Positions 15,510 through 23,388 are shown, counted from the stretch's first letter. The stretch is 32,421 nucleotides of DNA from DASTSN01 sp035549175 (GCA_035549175.1 DASZRL010000002.1:1-32421); one strand, 5' to 3'. The notes: generated from the sequence alone by a model not told the origin. Numbers and translations: made by a program.

Positions 15510-18230
15510 ATGGTGGACACTGTAACGATACAACCCTACCTGCGCCTTGCCGGCCTCGAACCCCTGGTGGTCCGCCCGGAAACCAACTTCGTCAATATCG
15601 GTGAACGGACCAACGTAACGGGCTCCAAGAAGTTTGCCCGCCTGATCAGGGAGAACCGGTACGAGGAAGCCCTCAGCGTGGCCCGCCAGCAGGTGGAAAA
15701 CGGGGCCCAGGTACTCGATGTGAACATGGACGATGCCCTGCTGGACGGGGTAAAGGCCATGACGACCTTTCTCAACCTGCTGCAGAGCGAACCCGATATC
15801 GCCAAGATCCCCATCATGATCGACAGCTCCAAGTTCGAGATCATCGAGGCGGGCCTCAAGTGCGTGCAGGGCAAGTGCATCGTCAACTCCATATCCCTTA
15901 AGGAGGGCGAGGCCAAATTCATCGAACAGGCCCGCACCTGCCAGCTCTTCGGGGCAGCAGTCGTGGTCATGGCCTTTGACGAGCAGGGCCAGGCCGATAC
16001 GCTTGAGCGCCGGGTAAAGGTCTGCGAGCGCGCCTACGACATCCTGACCCGCCAGGTGGGCTTTGCCCCCCAGGACATCATTTTCGATCCCAACATATTT
16101 GCCATCGCCACCGGGCTGGAAGAGCATAATCATTACGCGGTGGATTTCATCGAGGCCACCCGGCAGCTCAAGCGGAAAATGCCGCTGTGCAAGATCAGCG
16201 GCGGCGTCAGCAACCTGTCCTTCTCCTTCCGCGGCAACGAACAGGTGCGCGAAGCCATGCACGCCGTTTTCCTGTACCATGCGATCCGGGCGGGAATGGA
16301 CATGGGCATCGTCAACGCGGGGCAGCTGGCCGTCTATGACGAGATCGAGCCGCAGCTGCGCAATCTCTGCGAGGATGTGATACTCGACCGGAATAATGCG
16401 GCCAACGAGGCTACCGAAAAACTCATTGCCTATGCCGAAACGGTAAAGGCCAAGGGCAAGACCCAGACCCGCGATGAAAGCTGGCGCAACGGGACCGTGG
16501 AGGAACGGCTCAAGTATGCCCTGATCAACGGAATCACGGACTACATCGAAGCCGATACCGAAGAGGCCCGGCTCCGCTATCCCAAACCCCTGGACGTGAT
16601 CGAAGGCCCCCTGATGGATGGCATGAACGTCGTGGGTGACCTGTTCGGCAGCGGCAAGATGTTCCTGCCCCAGGTCGTAAAGAGCGCCCGCGTCATGAAA
16701 AAAAGCGTGGCCATCCTGACCCCCTATATCGAGGCGGAAAAAGAGCAGCGCAGGCAGGCGCAGCTGGCTGCCGGCATCCCTGAATCGCAACAGGGGGGTG
16801 GCGCCCGGATCCTGCTGGCTACGGTCAAAGGAGACGTCCACGATATCGGCAAGAACATCGTGGGGGTGGTCCTCGCCTGCAACGGCTACGAGATCGTTGA
16901 CCTGGGGGTCATGGTACCGGCTGACAAGATCCTGGACACGGCGGAAAAAATCCAGGCGGACCTGATCGGGCTGAGCGGCCTGATCACGCCTTCCCTGGAC
17001 GAAATGGTGCACGTGGCACATGAAATGAAACGCAGGGGGATGCGCCAGCCGCTGCTGATCGGTGGCGCCACCACCTCCCGGCTGCACACCGCGATCAAGA
17101 TCGCGCCCCAGTATGACCAGGGCGTGGTACATGTCCTCGACGCCTCCCGCAGCGTGACGGTTGCGGGCACCCTGCTCAGCCAGGAGCAGAAAACCGGGTT
17201 CCTGGAAAACATACAACGCGAATACGCCAAGCTGGCGCAGGATTTTGCCAGCAAAAAGCCGGTCAAACAATATATTCCCTACGCGGAGGCTTGCGCCAAC
17301 AAGACGCCCATCGACTGGGCGGCGTATGAACCGCCCCGCCCCCGGTTCACCGGTACGCGGGTCTGGGAGGACTATGATCTCAGCGAGATCCGTGCCTACC
17401 TGGACTGGAATCCCTTTTTCATCACCTGGGAACTCCACGGAAAATATCCCGCCATCCTGCAGGACCCCCTGGTCGGGCAGGAAGCGGGCAAACTCTTCGC
17501 CGACGCCAACGCCCTGCTGGACCGGATTATTGCCGAAAAATGGCTTACCGCCCGGGGGGTGATTGGCCTCTGGCCAGCCGCCGCGGTCGGCGACGACAGC
17601 GTGGAGGTCAGGTCGGATGACCAGGTCCGGCGGCTGGAGTTCCTGCGCCAGCAGGTCAAAAAGGCCGCCGACCAACCCAACCTGTCGCTGGCCGATTTTA
17701 TTGCCCCCGGGCCAACCGGCAAAGCGGACCATATCGGCGCCTTCTCGGTAACCATCCAGGGGATCGAACCCCATATCAGGCAGTTTGAAGCCGCCCACGA
17801 CGATTATAACAAGATCATGCTGCAGGCGCTGGCCGACCGGCTGGCCGAGGCATTTGCGGAGTGCCTGCACGCCCGGGTGCGCCGTGAGTTCTGGGCCTAT
17901 ATGCCGGATGAACAGCTCGACAACGAAGAACTCATCCGGGAAAAATACCAGGGCATCCGCCCGGCACCCGGCTACCCGGCCTGCCCGGATCATACGGAAA
18001 AATATAAGTTGTTTGACCTGCTGGGAGGAGAGGGTGTCACAGGCATCCGCCTGACCGAATCCCTGGCCATGTATCCCGCCTCCTCGGTCTGCGGCTGGTA
18101 CTTCAGCCACCCGCGCAGCCAGTATTTTGGGGTGGGCAAGATCCTGCCCGACCAGCTGGAAGACTATGCGAGCCGCAAGGGGATGAGCCGCGAGCAGGCG
18201 GAACGCTGGCTGCGGCCCATCCTGGAATAA
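15510..18230 (+). CDS. metH: Methionine synthase, methyltetrahydrofolate/cobalamin/reactivation subunit (split MetH, C-part)
   Basis: The 906-residue protein carries the remaining MetH modules. First is the pterin-binding methyltetrahydrofolate domain (about 25-290: NFVNIGERTNVTGSKKF, DVNMDDALLDG, KISGGVSNLSFSFRG). Next is the cobalamin cap (about 320-430), then the B12-binding domain with DVHDIGKN, where His444 is the lower axial cobalt ligand. Last is the AdoMet-dependent reactivation domain, with RPAPGYPACPDHTEK (from Arg817) and SVCGWYFSHPRSQYFGVG. It takes the methyl group from 5-methyltetrahydrofolate and passes it through cobalamin to homocysteine held by the product of 14410-15417. 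All key motifs are intact, so the split enzyme should work with external or salvaged cobalamin. FKBP follows 20 bp later, possibly in the same transcript. Confidence 0.96.
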   Translation: MVDTVTIQPYLRLAGLEPLVVRPETNFVNIGERTNVTGSKKFARLIRENRYEEALSVARQQVENGAQVLDVNMDDALLDGVKAMTTFLNLLQSEPDIAKIPIMIDSSKFEIIEAGLKCVQGKCIVNSISLKEGEAKFIEQARTCQLFGAAVVVMAFDEQGQADTLERRVKVCERAYDILTRQVGFAPQDIIFDPNIFAIATGLEEHNHYAVDFIEATRQLKRKMPLCKISGGVSNLSFSFRGNEQVREAMHAVFLYHAIRAGMDMGIVNAGQLAVYDEIEPQLRNLCEDVILDRNNAANEATEKLIAYAETVKAKGKTQTRDESWRNGTVEERLKYALINGITDYIEADTEEARLRYPKPLDVIEGPLMDGMNVVGDLFGSGKMFLPQVVKSARVMKKSVAILTPYIEAEKEQRRQAQLAAGIPESQQGGGARILLATVKGDVHDIGKNIVGVVLACNGYEIVDLGVMVPADKILDTAEKIQADLIGLSGLITPSLDEMVHVAHEMKRRGMRQPLLIGGATTSRLHTAIKIAPQYDQGVVHVLDASRSVTVAGTLLSQEQKTGFLENIQREYAKLAQDFASKKPVKQYIPYAEACANKTPIDWAAYEPPRPRFTGTRVWEDYDLSEIRAYLDWNPFFITWELHGKYPAILQDPLVGQEAGKLFADANALLDRIIAEKWLTARGVIGLWPAAAVGDDSVEVRSDDQVRRLEFLRQQVKKAADQPNLSLADFIAPGPTGKADHIGAFSVTIQGIEPHIRQFEAAHDDYNKIMLQALADRLAEAFAECLHARVRREFWAYMPDEQLDNEELIREKYQGIRPAPGYPACPDHTEKYKLFDLLGGEGVTGIRLTESLAMYPASSVCGWYFSHPRSQYFGVGKILPDQLEDYASRKGMSREQAERWLRPILE

Positions 18231-18250
18231 TCAAATACAAAACACGCACC

Positions 18251-18685
18251 ATGTCAGTAGCAGACAGGCTGAAAGCCTTGCTTGAAGGAAAAGCCGCCGC
18301 CAACCTGCAGGCCGGGGAGGCCTTCCTGGCGCAGAATGCCCGGCGGGAACACGTAGTCACCCTGCCCAGCGGTTTACAGTATGAAGTCCTGGAAATGGGC
18401 ACCGGCAGTAAGCCCAACGCCCAGAGTACCGTAACCTGCCATTACCACGGCACCCTGATCACGGGGGAGGTATTCGACAGCTCGGTCAGGCGGGGCCAGC
18501 CGGCCACGTTCCCGCTTAATGCCGTCATCAAGGGTTGGACCGAAGGACTGCAGCTGATGCCGGCGGGGAGTAAATTCCGTTTCTTCATTCCCCCGCACCT
18601 GGGTTACGGGTCCCGCCAGGTAAGTTCCCTGATCGGGCCCAACAGCACCCTGATTTTCGACGTGGAACTCCTGTCATTCAAATAG
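18251..18685 (+). CDS. FKBP-type peptidyl-prolyl cis-trans isomerase
   Basis: The 144-residue protein has no signal peptide. A short helical N-terminus (about 1-35, ADRLKALLEGKAAANLQAGEAFLAQNAR) resembles the dimerising FKBP_N segment of FkpA/Mip proteins. The FKBP domain follows (about 40-144): YHGTLITGEVFDSSVRRGQPATFPL, VIKGWTEGLQLMPAGSKFRFFIPPHLGYG and LIFDVELL. These hold the usual active-site aromatic and Asp residues (Tyr, FDSS, Trp, Tyr). It speeds prolyl isomerisation during folding, here probably in the cytoplasm because no export signal is seen. It follows metH by 20 bp and converges on the RDD gene with a 3-bp gap between stops, without a visible terminator. Confidence 0.93.
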   Translation: MSVADRLKALLEGKAAANLQAGEAFLAQNARREHVVTLPSGLQYEVLEMGTGSKPNAQSTVTCHYHGTLITGEVFDSSVRRGQPATFPLNAVIKGWTEGLQLMPAGSKFRFFIPPHLGYGSRQVSSLIGPNSTLIFDVELLSFK

Positions 18686-18688
18686 TCC

Positions 18689-19189
18689 CTACCGGGTTTT
18701 GATCACCGTAGTGCGTGTCCAGCTGTCATGCCAGGGCAGGCCGAACCCGGAAAGCGCCTCAAAGGGCACCAGCCGGGACAGGCTGCGCAGCAGCGCGTCC
18801 CGGAAGGTCAGTTCCCGGCCATCCTGGCGGATGGCCCGGGTGCCGGTAATCAGTTTTCCCAGGGTATAGCCCCGGAAGGCCTTCTCGCAAAGGGTATAAT
18901 AAAGCAGGTAGTTGACCAACCCGATCAGGTAGGCCAGCAGCAGGTACGGGGCACTCAGTTTATCGGCGCCCAGGTAGATCTGCATGGCCAGGTCCGGCAT
19001 GACACGGAGGATCAGGTAGCCGACCAGCATACCCGTCAGGTAACTCAGGCCGTATTGCATGAACAGGTTGTCGATGAGGTAGTTCAGGAACCGCTGCAGG
19101 CGGGACGCCGCCTCGGGCTGGATGAACTGCGCCAGTTCATCGGAAAATTCCCCGGCTGCGCCGGGCTGAGGATCGCGATCAGGTTCCAT
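18689..19189 (-). CDS. RDD-family membrane protein
   Basis: The 166-residue protein starts at the ATG at 19189; the open frame continues upstream, but that part lacks membrane or family character. It has the RDD layout: RLQRFLNYLIDNLFMQYG (first helix carrying the Arg and Asp of the family name), a second membrane helix near LTGMLVGYLILRVM, a third near YLLLAYLIGLVNYLLYYTL, then the conserved KAFRGYTLGKLITGTRAI and FRDALLRSLSRLVPFEALS. RDD proteins are poorly understood inner-membrane proteins, some linked to ion exchange. A weak promoter (TTACTTTG, minus strand) lies at 19206-19213. Confidence 0.87.
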   Translation of the reverse strand: MEPDRDPQPGAAGEFSDELAQFIQPEAASRLQRFLNYLIDNLFMQYGLSYLTGMLVGYLILRVMPDLAMQIYLGADKLSAPYLLLAYLIGLVNYLLYYTLCEKAFRGYTLGKLITGTRAIRQDGRELTFRDALLRSLSRLVPFEALSGFGLPWHDSWTRTTVIKTR

Positions 19190-19250
19190 ACGGCATGGTA
19201 GTCGGCAAAGTAAATGAATCCGGCCAGGTTTTGCAAGGCCGGCCGCGCCG

Positions 19251-19865
19251 TTACAGCAGTTCCTGCAGGCGGGCCCTGAGTGCCTCCGCACCCTGGAAGT
19301 GTACGCCCGTCATGCCGAGCTGTTCGGCGGCCTTCACGTTTCGCAGGTTGTCATCGATGAAGATGGCGCGGCGCGGATCCACACGGAACCGGTCCAGCAG
19401 GCGCTGGTAAAACTCGGCGAAGGGCTTGCGGGTCTTTTCTTCGCCGCTGACGACCCGCCCGTGGAACCAGTGCAGGAATTCGTAGCGGTCCAGGGCGATC
19501 GGGAAGGTTTCCGCACTCCAGTTGGTCAGGGCGTAGAACCGGAGGTCCGTATTCTCGCGCAGGTCCCGGAACAGGTCCACGGTATCCCGGATGGGCCCGC
19601 CCAGCATTTCGGTCCAGCGGCCGTAATACGCGCGGATCTCCTTTTCCCACTGCGGGTGCCGGAGTATAAGCTCTTCGGTCGCCGCGGCCAGGGGATAGCC
19701 GGCGTCCTGGTTTTCATTCCAGTCGCTGGTGGTGATGTTTTCAAAGAACCAGTCGATCTTCTCCTCGGAATCGAAAATGGTCCGGTATACATAGCGCGGG
19801 TTCCAGTCGATCAGGACGCCGCCCAGGTCAAATACGATGGTATCGTAAGCTGATGGTTTCTCCAT
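19251..19865 (-). CDS. HAD-superfamily hydrolase (subfamily IA, YihX-like)
   Basis: The 204-residue phosphatase-like protein has the HAD motifs in order: motif I FDLGGVLIDWNP (first Asp as nucleophile), motif II ALTNWS (Thr/Ser), motif III Lys in SGEEKTRKPFAEFYQRLL, and motif IV FIDDNLRNVKAAEQLG. A helical cap lies between motifs I and II, as in subfamily IA. It resembles YihX-type sugar-phosphate phosphatases and haloacid-dehalogenase-like proteins; the substrate is not evident. A TAnnTTTG box at 19881-19888 requires a start downstream of it, which rules out a TTG at 19883. Both the ATG at 19865 and the ATG at 19871 are possible; I take 19865. Confidence 0.9.
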   Translation of the reverse strand: MEKPSAYDTIVFDLGGVLIDWNPRYVYRTIFDSEEKIDWFFENITTSDWNENQDAGYPLAAATEELILRHPQWEKEIRAYYGRWTEMLGGPIRDTVDLFRDLRENTDLRFYALTNWSAETFPIALDRYEFLHWFHGRVVSGEEKTRKPFAEFYQRLLDRFRVDPRRAIFIDDNLRNVKAAEQLGMTGVHFQGAEALRARLQELL

Positions 19866-19880
19866 ACGCATAACAGGAGG

Positions 19881-19888
19881 CAAAGGTA
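19881..19888 (-). promoter_or_regulatory. Promoter -7 box (TACCTTTG) of the HAD gene
   Basis: On the minus strand TACCTTTG matches TAnnTTTG exactly and ends 10 bp before the ATG at 19871. It sits in the 41-bp gap after the LOG gene, so the HAD gene has its own start. Confidence 0.6.
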
Positions 19889-19906
19889 GCCAACCGCGGC
19901 CATCCT

Positions 19907-20638
19907 TCAGCTTTTTTCAAACAACCACCAGATCCGCTTGCGGGGCTTGATCTTATAATTTTCGCGGATGTATTTCTGGATATGGTCCATGGCCTCGTCG
20001 ACGCTGTCGGTGATGAGCACCAGGGCCAGGTCTTCCTTGTTGATCGTGCCCTGGATGGCCAGGTATTCCATGTATTCGATCAGTTCCTTGTAGAACTGGC
20101 GCCCGAACAGCACGATGGGAAACTGGGTGATGGTGCGGGTCTGCACCAGGGTCAGCGTCTCGAAGAACTCGTCCATCGTGCCGAATCCGCCGGGCATGAT
20201 GATAAAGGCATAGGAGTATTTTACCAGCATGACCTTGCGGACGAAAAAATGCTCGAAGGTGATGGACCGCTGCACATACGGGTTGGGTTTCTGTTCGAAT
20301 GGCAGCCGGATATTACAGCCGATGGACTGTCCGCCGTTCTCAAAGGCCCCGCGGTTGGCAGCTTCCATGATGCCGGGTCCTCCCCCGGTCATCACGGTCA
20401 GACCCAGTTCGGCGATCCGCTTCCCGAACTGGCGCGCGGCATCGTAATACGGATGATTTTCCTGGAAGCGGGCCGACCCGAATACCGTGATGCAGGGGCC
20501 GACAAAATGCAGGGTCCGGAATCCCCGGATGAGCTGGCCGAAGACGCGGAGGGCAAATCCCAGTTCATAGCGGCGGCTCTTGGGACCTTCCAGGTATACG
20601 GACTCTTTGGGCGGAATGATCTGACCGGGCAGGGGCAT
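19907..20638 (-). CDS. LOG-family nucleotide 5'-monophosphate phosphoribohydrolase
   Basis: The 243-residue protein has the Rossmann-like fold of lysine-decarboxylase-like (TIGR00730/LOG) proteins. Key motifs are ITVFGSARF, TGGGPGIMEAANRGAFENGG and the signature PGGFGTMDEFFE (Arg/Glu active-site region). Family members cleave ribose 5-phosphate from nucleoside monophosphates, including cytokinin nucleotides. The physiological substrate in Bacteroidota is not established, and PpnN-type nucleotide turnover is equally likely. The first 35 residues (KESVYLEGPKSRRYELGF) are an N-terminal extension seen in this subgroup. The ATG at 20638 is the only good start. Confidence 0.9.
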   Translation of the reverse strand: MPLPGQIIPPKESVYLEGPKSRRYELGFALRVFGQLIRGFRTLHFVGPCITVFGSARFQENHPYYDAARQFGKRIAELGLTVMTGGGPGIMEAANRGAFENGGQSIGCNIRLPFEQKPNPYVQRSITFEHFFVRKVMLVKYSYAFIIMPGGFGTMDEFFETLTLVQTRTITQFPIVLFGRQFYKELIEYMEYLAIQGTINKEDLALVLITDSVDEAMDHIQKYIRENYKIKPRKRIWWLFEKS

Positions 20639-20729
20639 GGAAGCAGGTTTGAAAAAAATTAAAATTAGAATAATTTGCCGGTAGTTTCCCCTATAAAATC
20701 CTGTACCTTACGCTCCCAATTTTTCCCGC

Positions 20730-21497
20730 ATGCGCATCATTTCATATAACGTCAACGGGATCCGCGCAGCCATCAACAAAGGATTTTTGGACTGGCTCAA
20801 GACCAACCCGGCGGATGTCATCTGCATCCAGGAAACCAAGGCTCTCAAGGAAAATGTCGACCACCGGCCTTTCCATGAGCTGGGCTACCACGATTACTGG
20901 TTCAGCGCGCAGAAAAAAGGATACAGCGGCGTGGCTGTTTTCACAAAAATCAAACCCGACAAAGTGGAGTACGGGACCGGCCACCAGGTCAGCGACGAGG
21001 AAGGCCGTGTCATCCAGCTCGATTTCGGGAACCTGCGGCTGATCAACGCCTATTTTCCCTCCGGCACCTCCGGTGACGAGCGCCAGCAGTTCAAATACGA
21101 ATGGCTGGACGAGTTCCTCGCCTTTTTGAACAAACTGCGCAAGAAACACCCCAACCTGATTCTCTGCGGGGATTACAATATCGCCCACCGGGAGATCGAT
21201 ATCCACGACCCCAAGGGCAACAAGAATTCCTCGGGCTTCCTGCCGGAGGAGCGAAAGTGGATGGATACTTTTTTTGCCAGCGGATGGGTGGACAGCTTCC
21301 GCGTCTTCCACCCGGAGCCGCACCGCTACAGCTGGTGGAGCCAGCGTTTCCCCAGCGTGCGGCTCAATAACAAGGGCTGGCGTATCGATTACATCAATGT
21401 GACGGAGCCCCTGAAAAAAAAGCTGAAGGACGCCGAGATTTTCCCCGACGTCAAGCACAGCGACCACTGTCCCGTCTACCTGGAGATCAAACCCTGA
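20730..21497 (+). CDS. xth: Exodeoxyribonuclease III (AP endonuclease)
   Basis: The 255-residue protein cuts abasic sites and trims 3' ends in base-excision repair. The EEP-fold motifs are complete: ISYNVNGIRAAINKGF (Asn7), IQETKAL (metal-binding Glu35), LINAYFPSGTSGDERQQFKYEW, LCGDYNIAHREIDIHDP (Asp/Asn pair), GWRIDYINV, and the catalytic SDHCPVYLEI near the C-terminus. Length is normal. A weak -7 box (TACCTTAC, 20704-20711) precedes it. The DUF4286 gene starts one base after its stop, so the two form an operon. Confidence 0.96.
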   Translation: MRIISYNVNGIRAAINKGFLDWLKTNPADVICIQETKALKENVDHRPFHELGYHDYWFSAQKKGYSGVAVFTKIKPDKVEYGTGHQVSDEEGRVIQLDFGNLRLINAYFPSGTSGDERQQFKYEWLDEFLAFLNKLRKKHPNLILCGDYNIAHREIDIHDPKGNKNSSGFLPEERKWMDTFFASGWVDSFRVFHPEPHRYSWWSQRFPSVRLNNKGWRIDYINVTEPLKKKLKDAEIFPDVKHSDHCPVYLEIKP

Positions 21498-21498
21498 T

Positions 21499-21807
21499 AT
21501 GACCGTGTACAACCTTACCGTGAGCGTGGACCCCGCAATCGAGGCGGAATGGATCGTCTGGCAACAGCAGGTCTTCATTCCCGGGGTCATGGGAACCGGC
21601 CTGTTCCGGGAGTACCGCTTCTACCGGTTGCTGGAGACCCCGGCGCAGGAGGGCGGTAACACCTTTGTATTCCAGTTCACGGCCGCAGGCCCGGAACAGT
21701 ATGAACGCTTCCGCCGTGACCATGCGGCCGGCCTGCTGGAGGGTGCCCGCGCAACCTGGGGAGACCGCTTCGTATACTTCCAGACCGTCATGGAGGCTGT
21801 GCAGTGA
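21499..21807 (+). CDS. DUF4286 family protein
   Basis: The 102-residue cytoplasmic protein has the hallmarks of DUF4286, a small conserved Bacteroidota family. It opens MTVYNLTVSVDPAIEAEWIVWQ and has a short strand, YRFYRLLE; the second half contains FVFQFTAAGPEQYERF and ends GDRFVYFQTVME. The predicted fold is a ferredoxin-like alpha/beta (compare Dabb/ABM proteins). No function is known. It starts one base after the xth stop, so it is co-translated with the repair nuclease; a shared role is suggested only by that linkage. Confidence 0.85.
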   Translation: MTVYNLTVSVDPAIEAEWIVWQQQVFIPGVMGTGLFREYRFYRLLETPAQEGGNTFVFQFTAAGPEQYERFRRDHAAGLLEGARATWGDRFVYFQTVMEAVQ

Positions 21808-22037
21808 ATGTGGAAAAAGAAAAACCCTCCGGCCCCAGGGAAACAATAGCCCGGGGGTCCCAAACCCTTCCCTGCAAAGGGTTTCAGCGTGTCGGCGTGA
21901 AACAGGCTACCGGCAAGGGTTTCCCGGGACCGGAGCCTGCCAGCCGATCATACTGCACCGGTCTCGATTACCGCAAAATCCTTGCCCCGTGCGGGTTCGG
22001 CGGGTTTTTCAGGTTCAACAAACGGGGGTAAAAAAAT
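21808..22037 (+). other. Structured intergenic/3' region after the xth-DUF4286 operon
   Basis: No credible gene is seen. A hairpin with 8-bp arms (AAACCCTT 21862-21869, AAGGGTTT 21877-21884) lies inside a larger potential stem. In that stem GGTCCCAAACCCTT (21856-21869) can pair with 21915-21931, which repeats AAGGGTTT and ends GGGACC, so the two folds compete. A weak terminator-like hairpin (CCCGT 21986-21990, GCGGG 22000-22004) is followed by five T. The stretch could be a 3' UTR or a small RNA. Confidence 0.35.
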
Positions 22038-22067
22038 TTTGCCGGACCTGAAAAGCCTCTAATTTTG
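22038..22067 (+). promoter_or_regulatory. HU gene promoter (TTTG, 18 bp, TAATTTTG)
   Basis: TTTG at 22038-22041 and TAATTTTG at 22060-22067 form the best -33/-7 pair in the window. The -7 box covers the TTG at 22065 that would open a longer frame, so the HU gene starts at 22098. Confidence 0.8.
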
Positions 22068-22097
22068 TCGCCTCGTCAAACAATTAAAAACACATCT

Positions 22098-22367
22098 ATG
22101 AACAAAGCTGAACTTATCAACAAACTGGCGGACGATGCCGGCATCACCAAGACGCAGGCCAATGCCGCGCTGGACTCCTTTGTTGAGGCAGTTACCAAAA
22201 CCCTGAAAGGCGGCGGCAAGGTTACCCTGGTCGGCTTCGGAACCTTCTCCGTATCCAAGCGCGCTGCACGCAATGGCCGTAACCCCCAGACCGGTGAAAC
22301 CATCAAGATCAAGGCCCGCAAGGTTGCCCGCTTCAAAGCCGGCAAGGAACTCTCCGCCAAGCTCTGA
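22098..22367 (+). CDS. hup: HU-family nucleoid DNA-binding protein
   Basis: The 89-residue histone-like protein bends and compacts DNA as a dimer. It has the complete HU layout: MNKAELINKLADDAGITKTQANAALDSFVEAV (two helices), GGGKVTLVGFGTFSVSKRAARNGRNPQTGE (strands and the start of the DNA-embracing arm), then TIKIKARKVARFKAGKELSAKL. The signature GFGTFSVSKRAARNGRNPQTG is intact. The ATG at 22098 gives the usual HU length and lies 30 bp after the promoter. A terminator follows directly, so it is monocistronic. Confidence 0.96.
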   Translation: MNKAELINKLADDAGITKTQANAALDSFVEAVTKTLKGGGKVTLVGFGTFSVSKRAARNGRNPQTGETIKIKARKVARFKAGKELSAKL

Positions 22368-22390
22368 CGCACCTGACAACTCGTTGAAAA

Positions 22391-22428
22391 GCTCCCGACA
22401 CCACCCCGGTGTGCCGGGGCTTTTTTTT
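22391..22428 (+). terminator. Intrinsic terminator of the HU gene
   Basis: A GC-rich hairpin (arms GCTCCCGACACC and GGTGTGCCGGGGC, with one bulge) is followed by eight T. It lies 24 bp past the HU stop. Confidence 0.85.
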
Positions 22429-22451
22429 ACCGGCATACGCCGGATTTTCAG

Positions 22452-22459
22452 CATCTTTG
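22452..22459 (+). promoter_or_regulatory. Possible bTHX promoter (CATCTTTG)
   Basis: CATCTTTG differs from TAnnTTTG only at its first base and lies 39 bp before the bTHX ATG. The HU terminator just upstream makes a separate promoter necessary. Confidence 0.4.
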
Positions 22460-22498
22460 CAGCCGTTCCATCCACAGCAACCCTAAATATTTTATCGT

Positions 22499-22609
22499 AT
22501 GGGAAAAGGAGATAAGAAATCCGCAAAAGGCAAACGTTTCAAGGGATCCTTCGGCAAGAGCCGGCCGGCCAAGCCCGCTAAAAAAGCGGCGGTCAAGAAA
22601 AAGGCCTGA
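22499..22609 (+). CDS. Small ribosomal subunit protein bTHX
   Basis: This 36-residue, strongly basic protein begins MGKGDKKSAKGKRFKGSFGK and ends in Ala/Lys-rich repeats. The opening GKGDKK...KGKRFKGS(F/Y)G is the signature of the THX protein that sits at the top of the 30S head and is widespread in Bacteroidota. It is easily missed because of its length. The ATG at 22499 gives the expected N-terminus. It is flanked by the HU terminator upstream and a large hairpin downstream, so it is a single-gene unit. Confidence 0.88.
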   Translation: MGKGDKKSAKGKRFKGSFGKSRPAKPAKKAAVKKKA

Positions 22610-22660
22610 AACGTGTAAGGTAACCCCCGGGCGGGCTCCCGACCGGTAGCCTGCCTGGCC

Positions 22661-22710
22661 GACTGGCACCCGACCGAAGGATCTGCCTCCGGGTCTTCAG
22701 GGTGCCAGTC
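22661..22710. terminator. Large convergent hairpin between bTHX and pdxH
   Basis: GACTGGCACCC (22661-22671) and its perfect complement (22700-22710) form an 11-bp stem, extended inside by GACC/GGTC. It is followed on the plus strand by GTTCTATTTT. It probably stops transcription from bTHX; its right arm encodes the last residues and stop of pdxH on the other strand. Confidence 0.6.
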
Positions 22711-23341
22711 GTTCTATTTTCCAGCCTTCCTGGCCGCTGCGGCGATACCGCAGGCGGTCGTGCAGCCGGCTGGGCCTTCCCTGCCAGAATTCGATCTGGT
22801 GCGGACGCACCAGGTAGCCCCCCCAGTGGGGCGGACGCGGGATATCCTCACCGCCAATCTCCTTTTTCAATTGCTGGTAATGGGCGTCGAGCCAGTGCCG
22901 GTCCTCGATCACCTGGCTCTGCGGGGAGGCCCAGGCGCCGACCCGGCTGGATTCCGGCCGGCTCCGGAAATACGCGTCGCTCTCCGCCGCCGTGAGTTTC
23001 TCCACCTCGCCGCTGATGCGCACCTGGCGCTCCAGTTCCTTCCAGAAAAAGACCAGGCTGGCCCGGGGATTCTGCTCCAGGTCCTCCCCCTTGGCGCTGC
23101 GGTAATTACTGAAAAACACGAATCCCTGTTCATCAAAACTTTTCAGCAGCACGATGCGGGCGGCCGGAATGCCCTGCGGCGAGGCCGTGGCCAGCGTCAT
23201 GGCATTGGGTTCCTCGATCTCGGCCTGGAGCGCTTCCTTCCACCACTTGTCGAACTGGCGGATCGGATCGGCCAGGGCATCAGATTCCAGCAGGTGGTGA
23301 CGGGCATATTCCTTGCGCAGGGCCGCAATATGTGGGTTCAT
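22697..23341 (-). CDS. pdxH: Pyridoxine/pyridoxamine 5'-phosphate oxidase
   Basis: The 214-residue FMN enzyme makes pyridoxal 5'-phosphate from pyridoxine or pyridoxamine phosphate. Typical segments are an N-terminal helix with LRKEYARHHLLES, DPIRQFDKWWKEAL, AMTLATASPQGIPAARIVLLKSFDEQGFVFFSNYRSAKGEDLEQNPRASL (FMN contacts), FFWKELERQVRISGEVEKL, YFRSRPESSRVGAWAS, PRPPHWGGYLVRPHQIEFWQG, and the substrate-binding RLHDRLRYRR near the end. Length is normal. It stands alone with its own promoter and shares its 3' end with a hairpin. Confidence 0.97.
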   Translation of the reverse strand: MNPHIAALRKEYARHHLLESDALADPIRQFDKWWKEALQAEIEEPNAMTLATASPQGIPAARIVLLKSFDEQGFVFFSNYRSAKGEDLEQNPRASLVFFWKELERQVRISGEVEKLTAAESDAYFRSRPESSRVGAWASPQSQVIEDRHWLDAHYQQLKKEIGGEDIPRPPHWGGYLVRPHQIEFWQGRPSRLHDRLRYRRSGQEGWKIERLAP

Positions 23342-23363
23342 GACTCGCGGGGTTGATTGCAGG

Positions 23364-23371
23364 CAAAATTA
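23364..23371 (-). promoter_or_regulatory. pdxH promoter -7 box (TAATTTTG)
   Basis: On the minus strand TAATTTTG is an exact TAnnTTTG match 22 bp before the ATG, with a TTG 16 bp further upstream (23388-23390). The T-rich -33 part coincides with the T run of the preceding terminator. Confidence 0.65.
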
Positions 23372-23388
23372 AGCCGGCAGGTGGCGCC

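Noticed and set aside
8914..18110. Very long leftward frames opposite the helicase, the lipoprotein and both metH genes
   Set aside because: They are antisense shadows caused by high GC and strong codon bias; none shows a domain, and the plus-strand proteins are intact and well recognised.
21804..22031. A 75-codon frame after DUF4286
   Set aside because: It starts from a GTG overlapping the previous stop, is low in hydrophobic core pattern, and covers a strongly hairpin-forming stretch; structure explains it better than coding.
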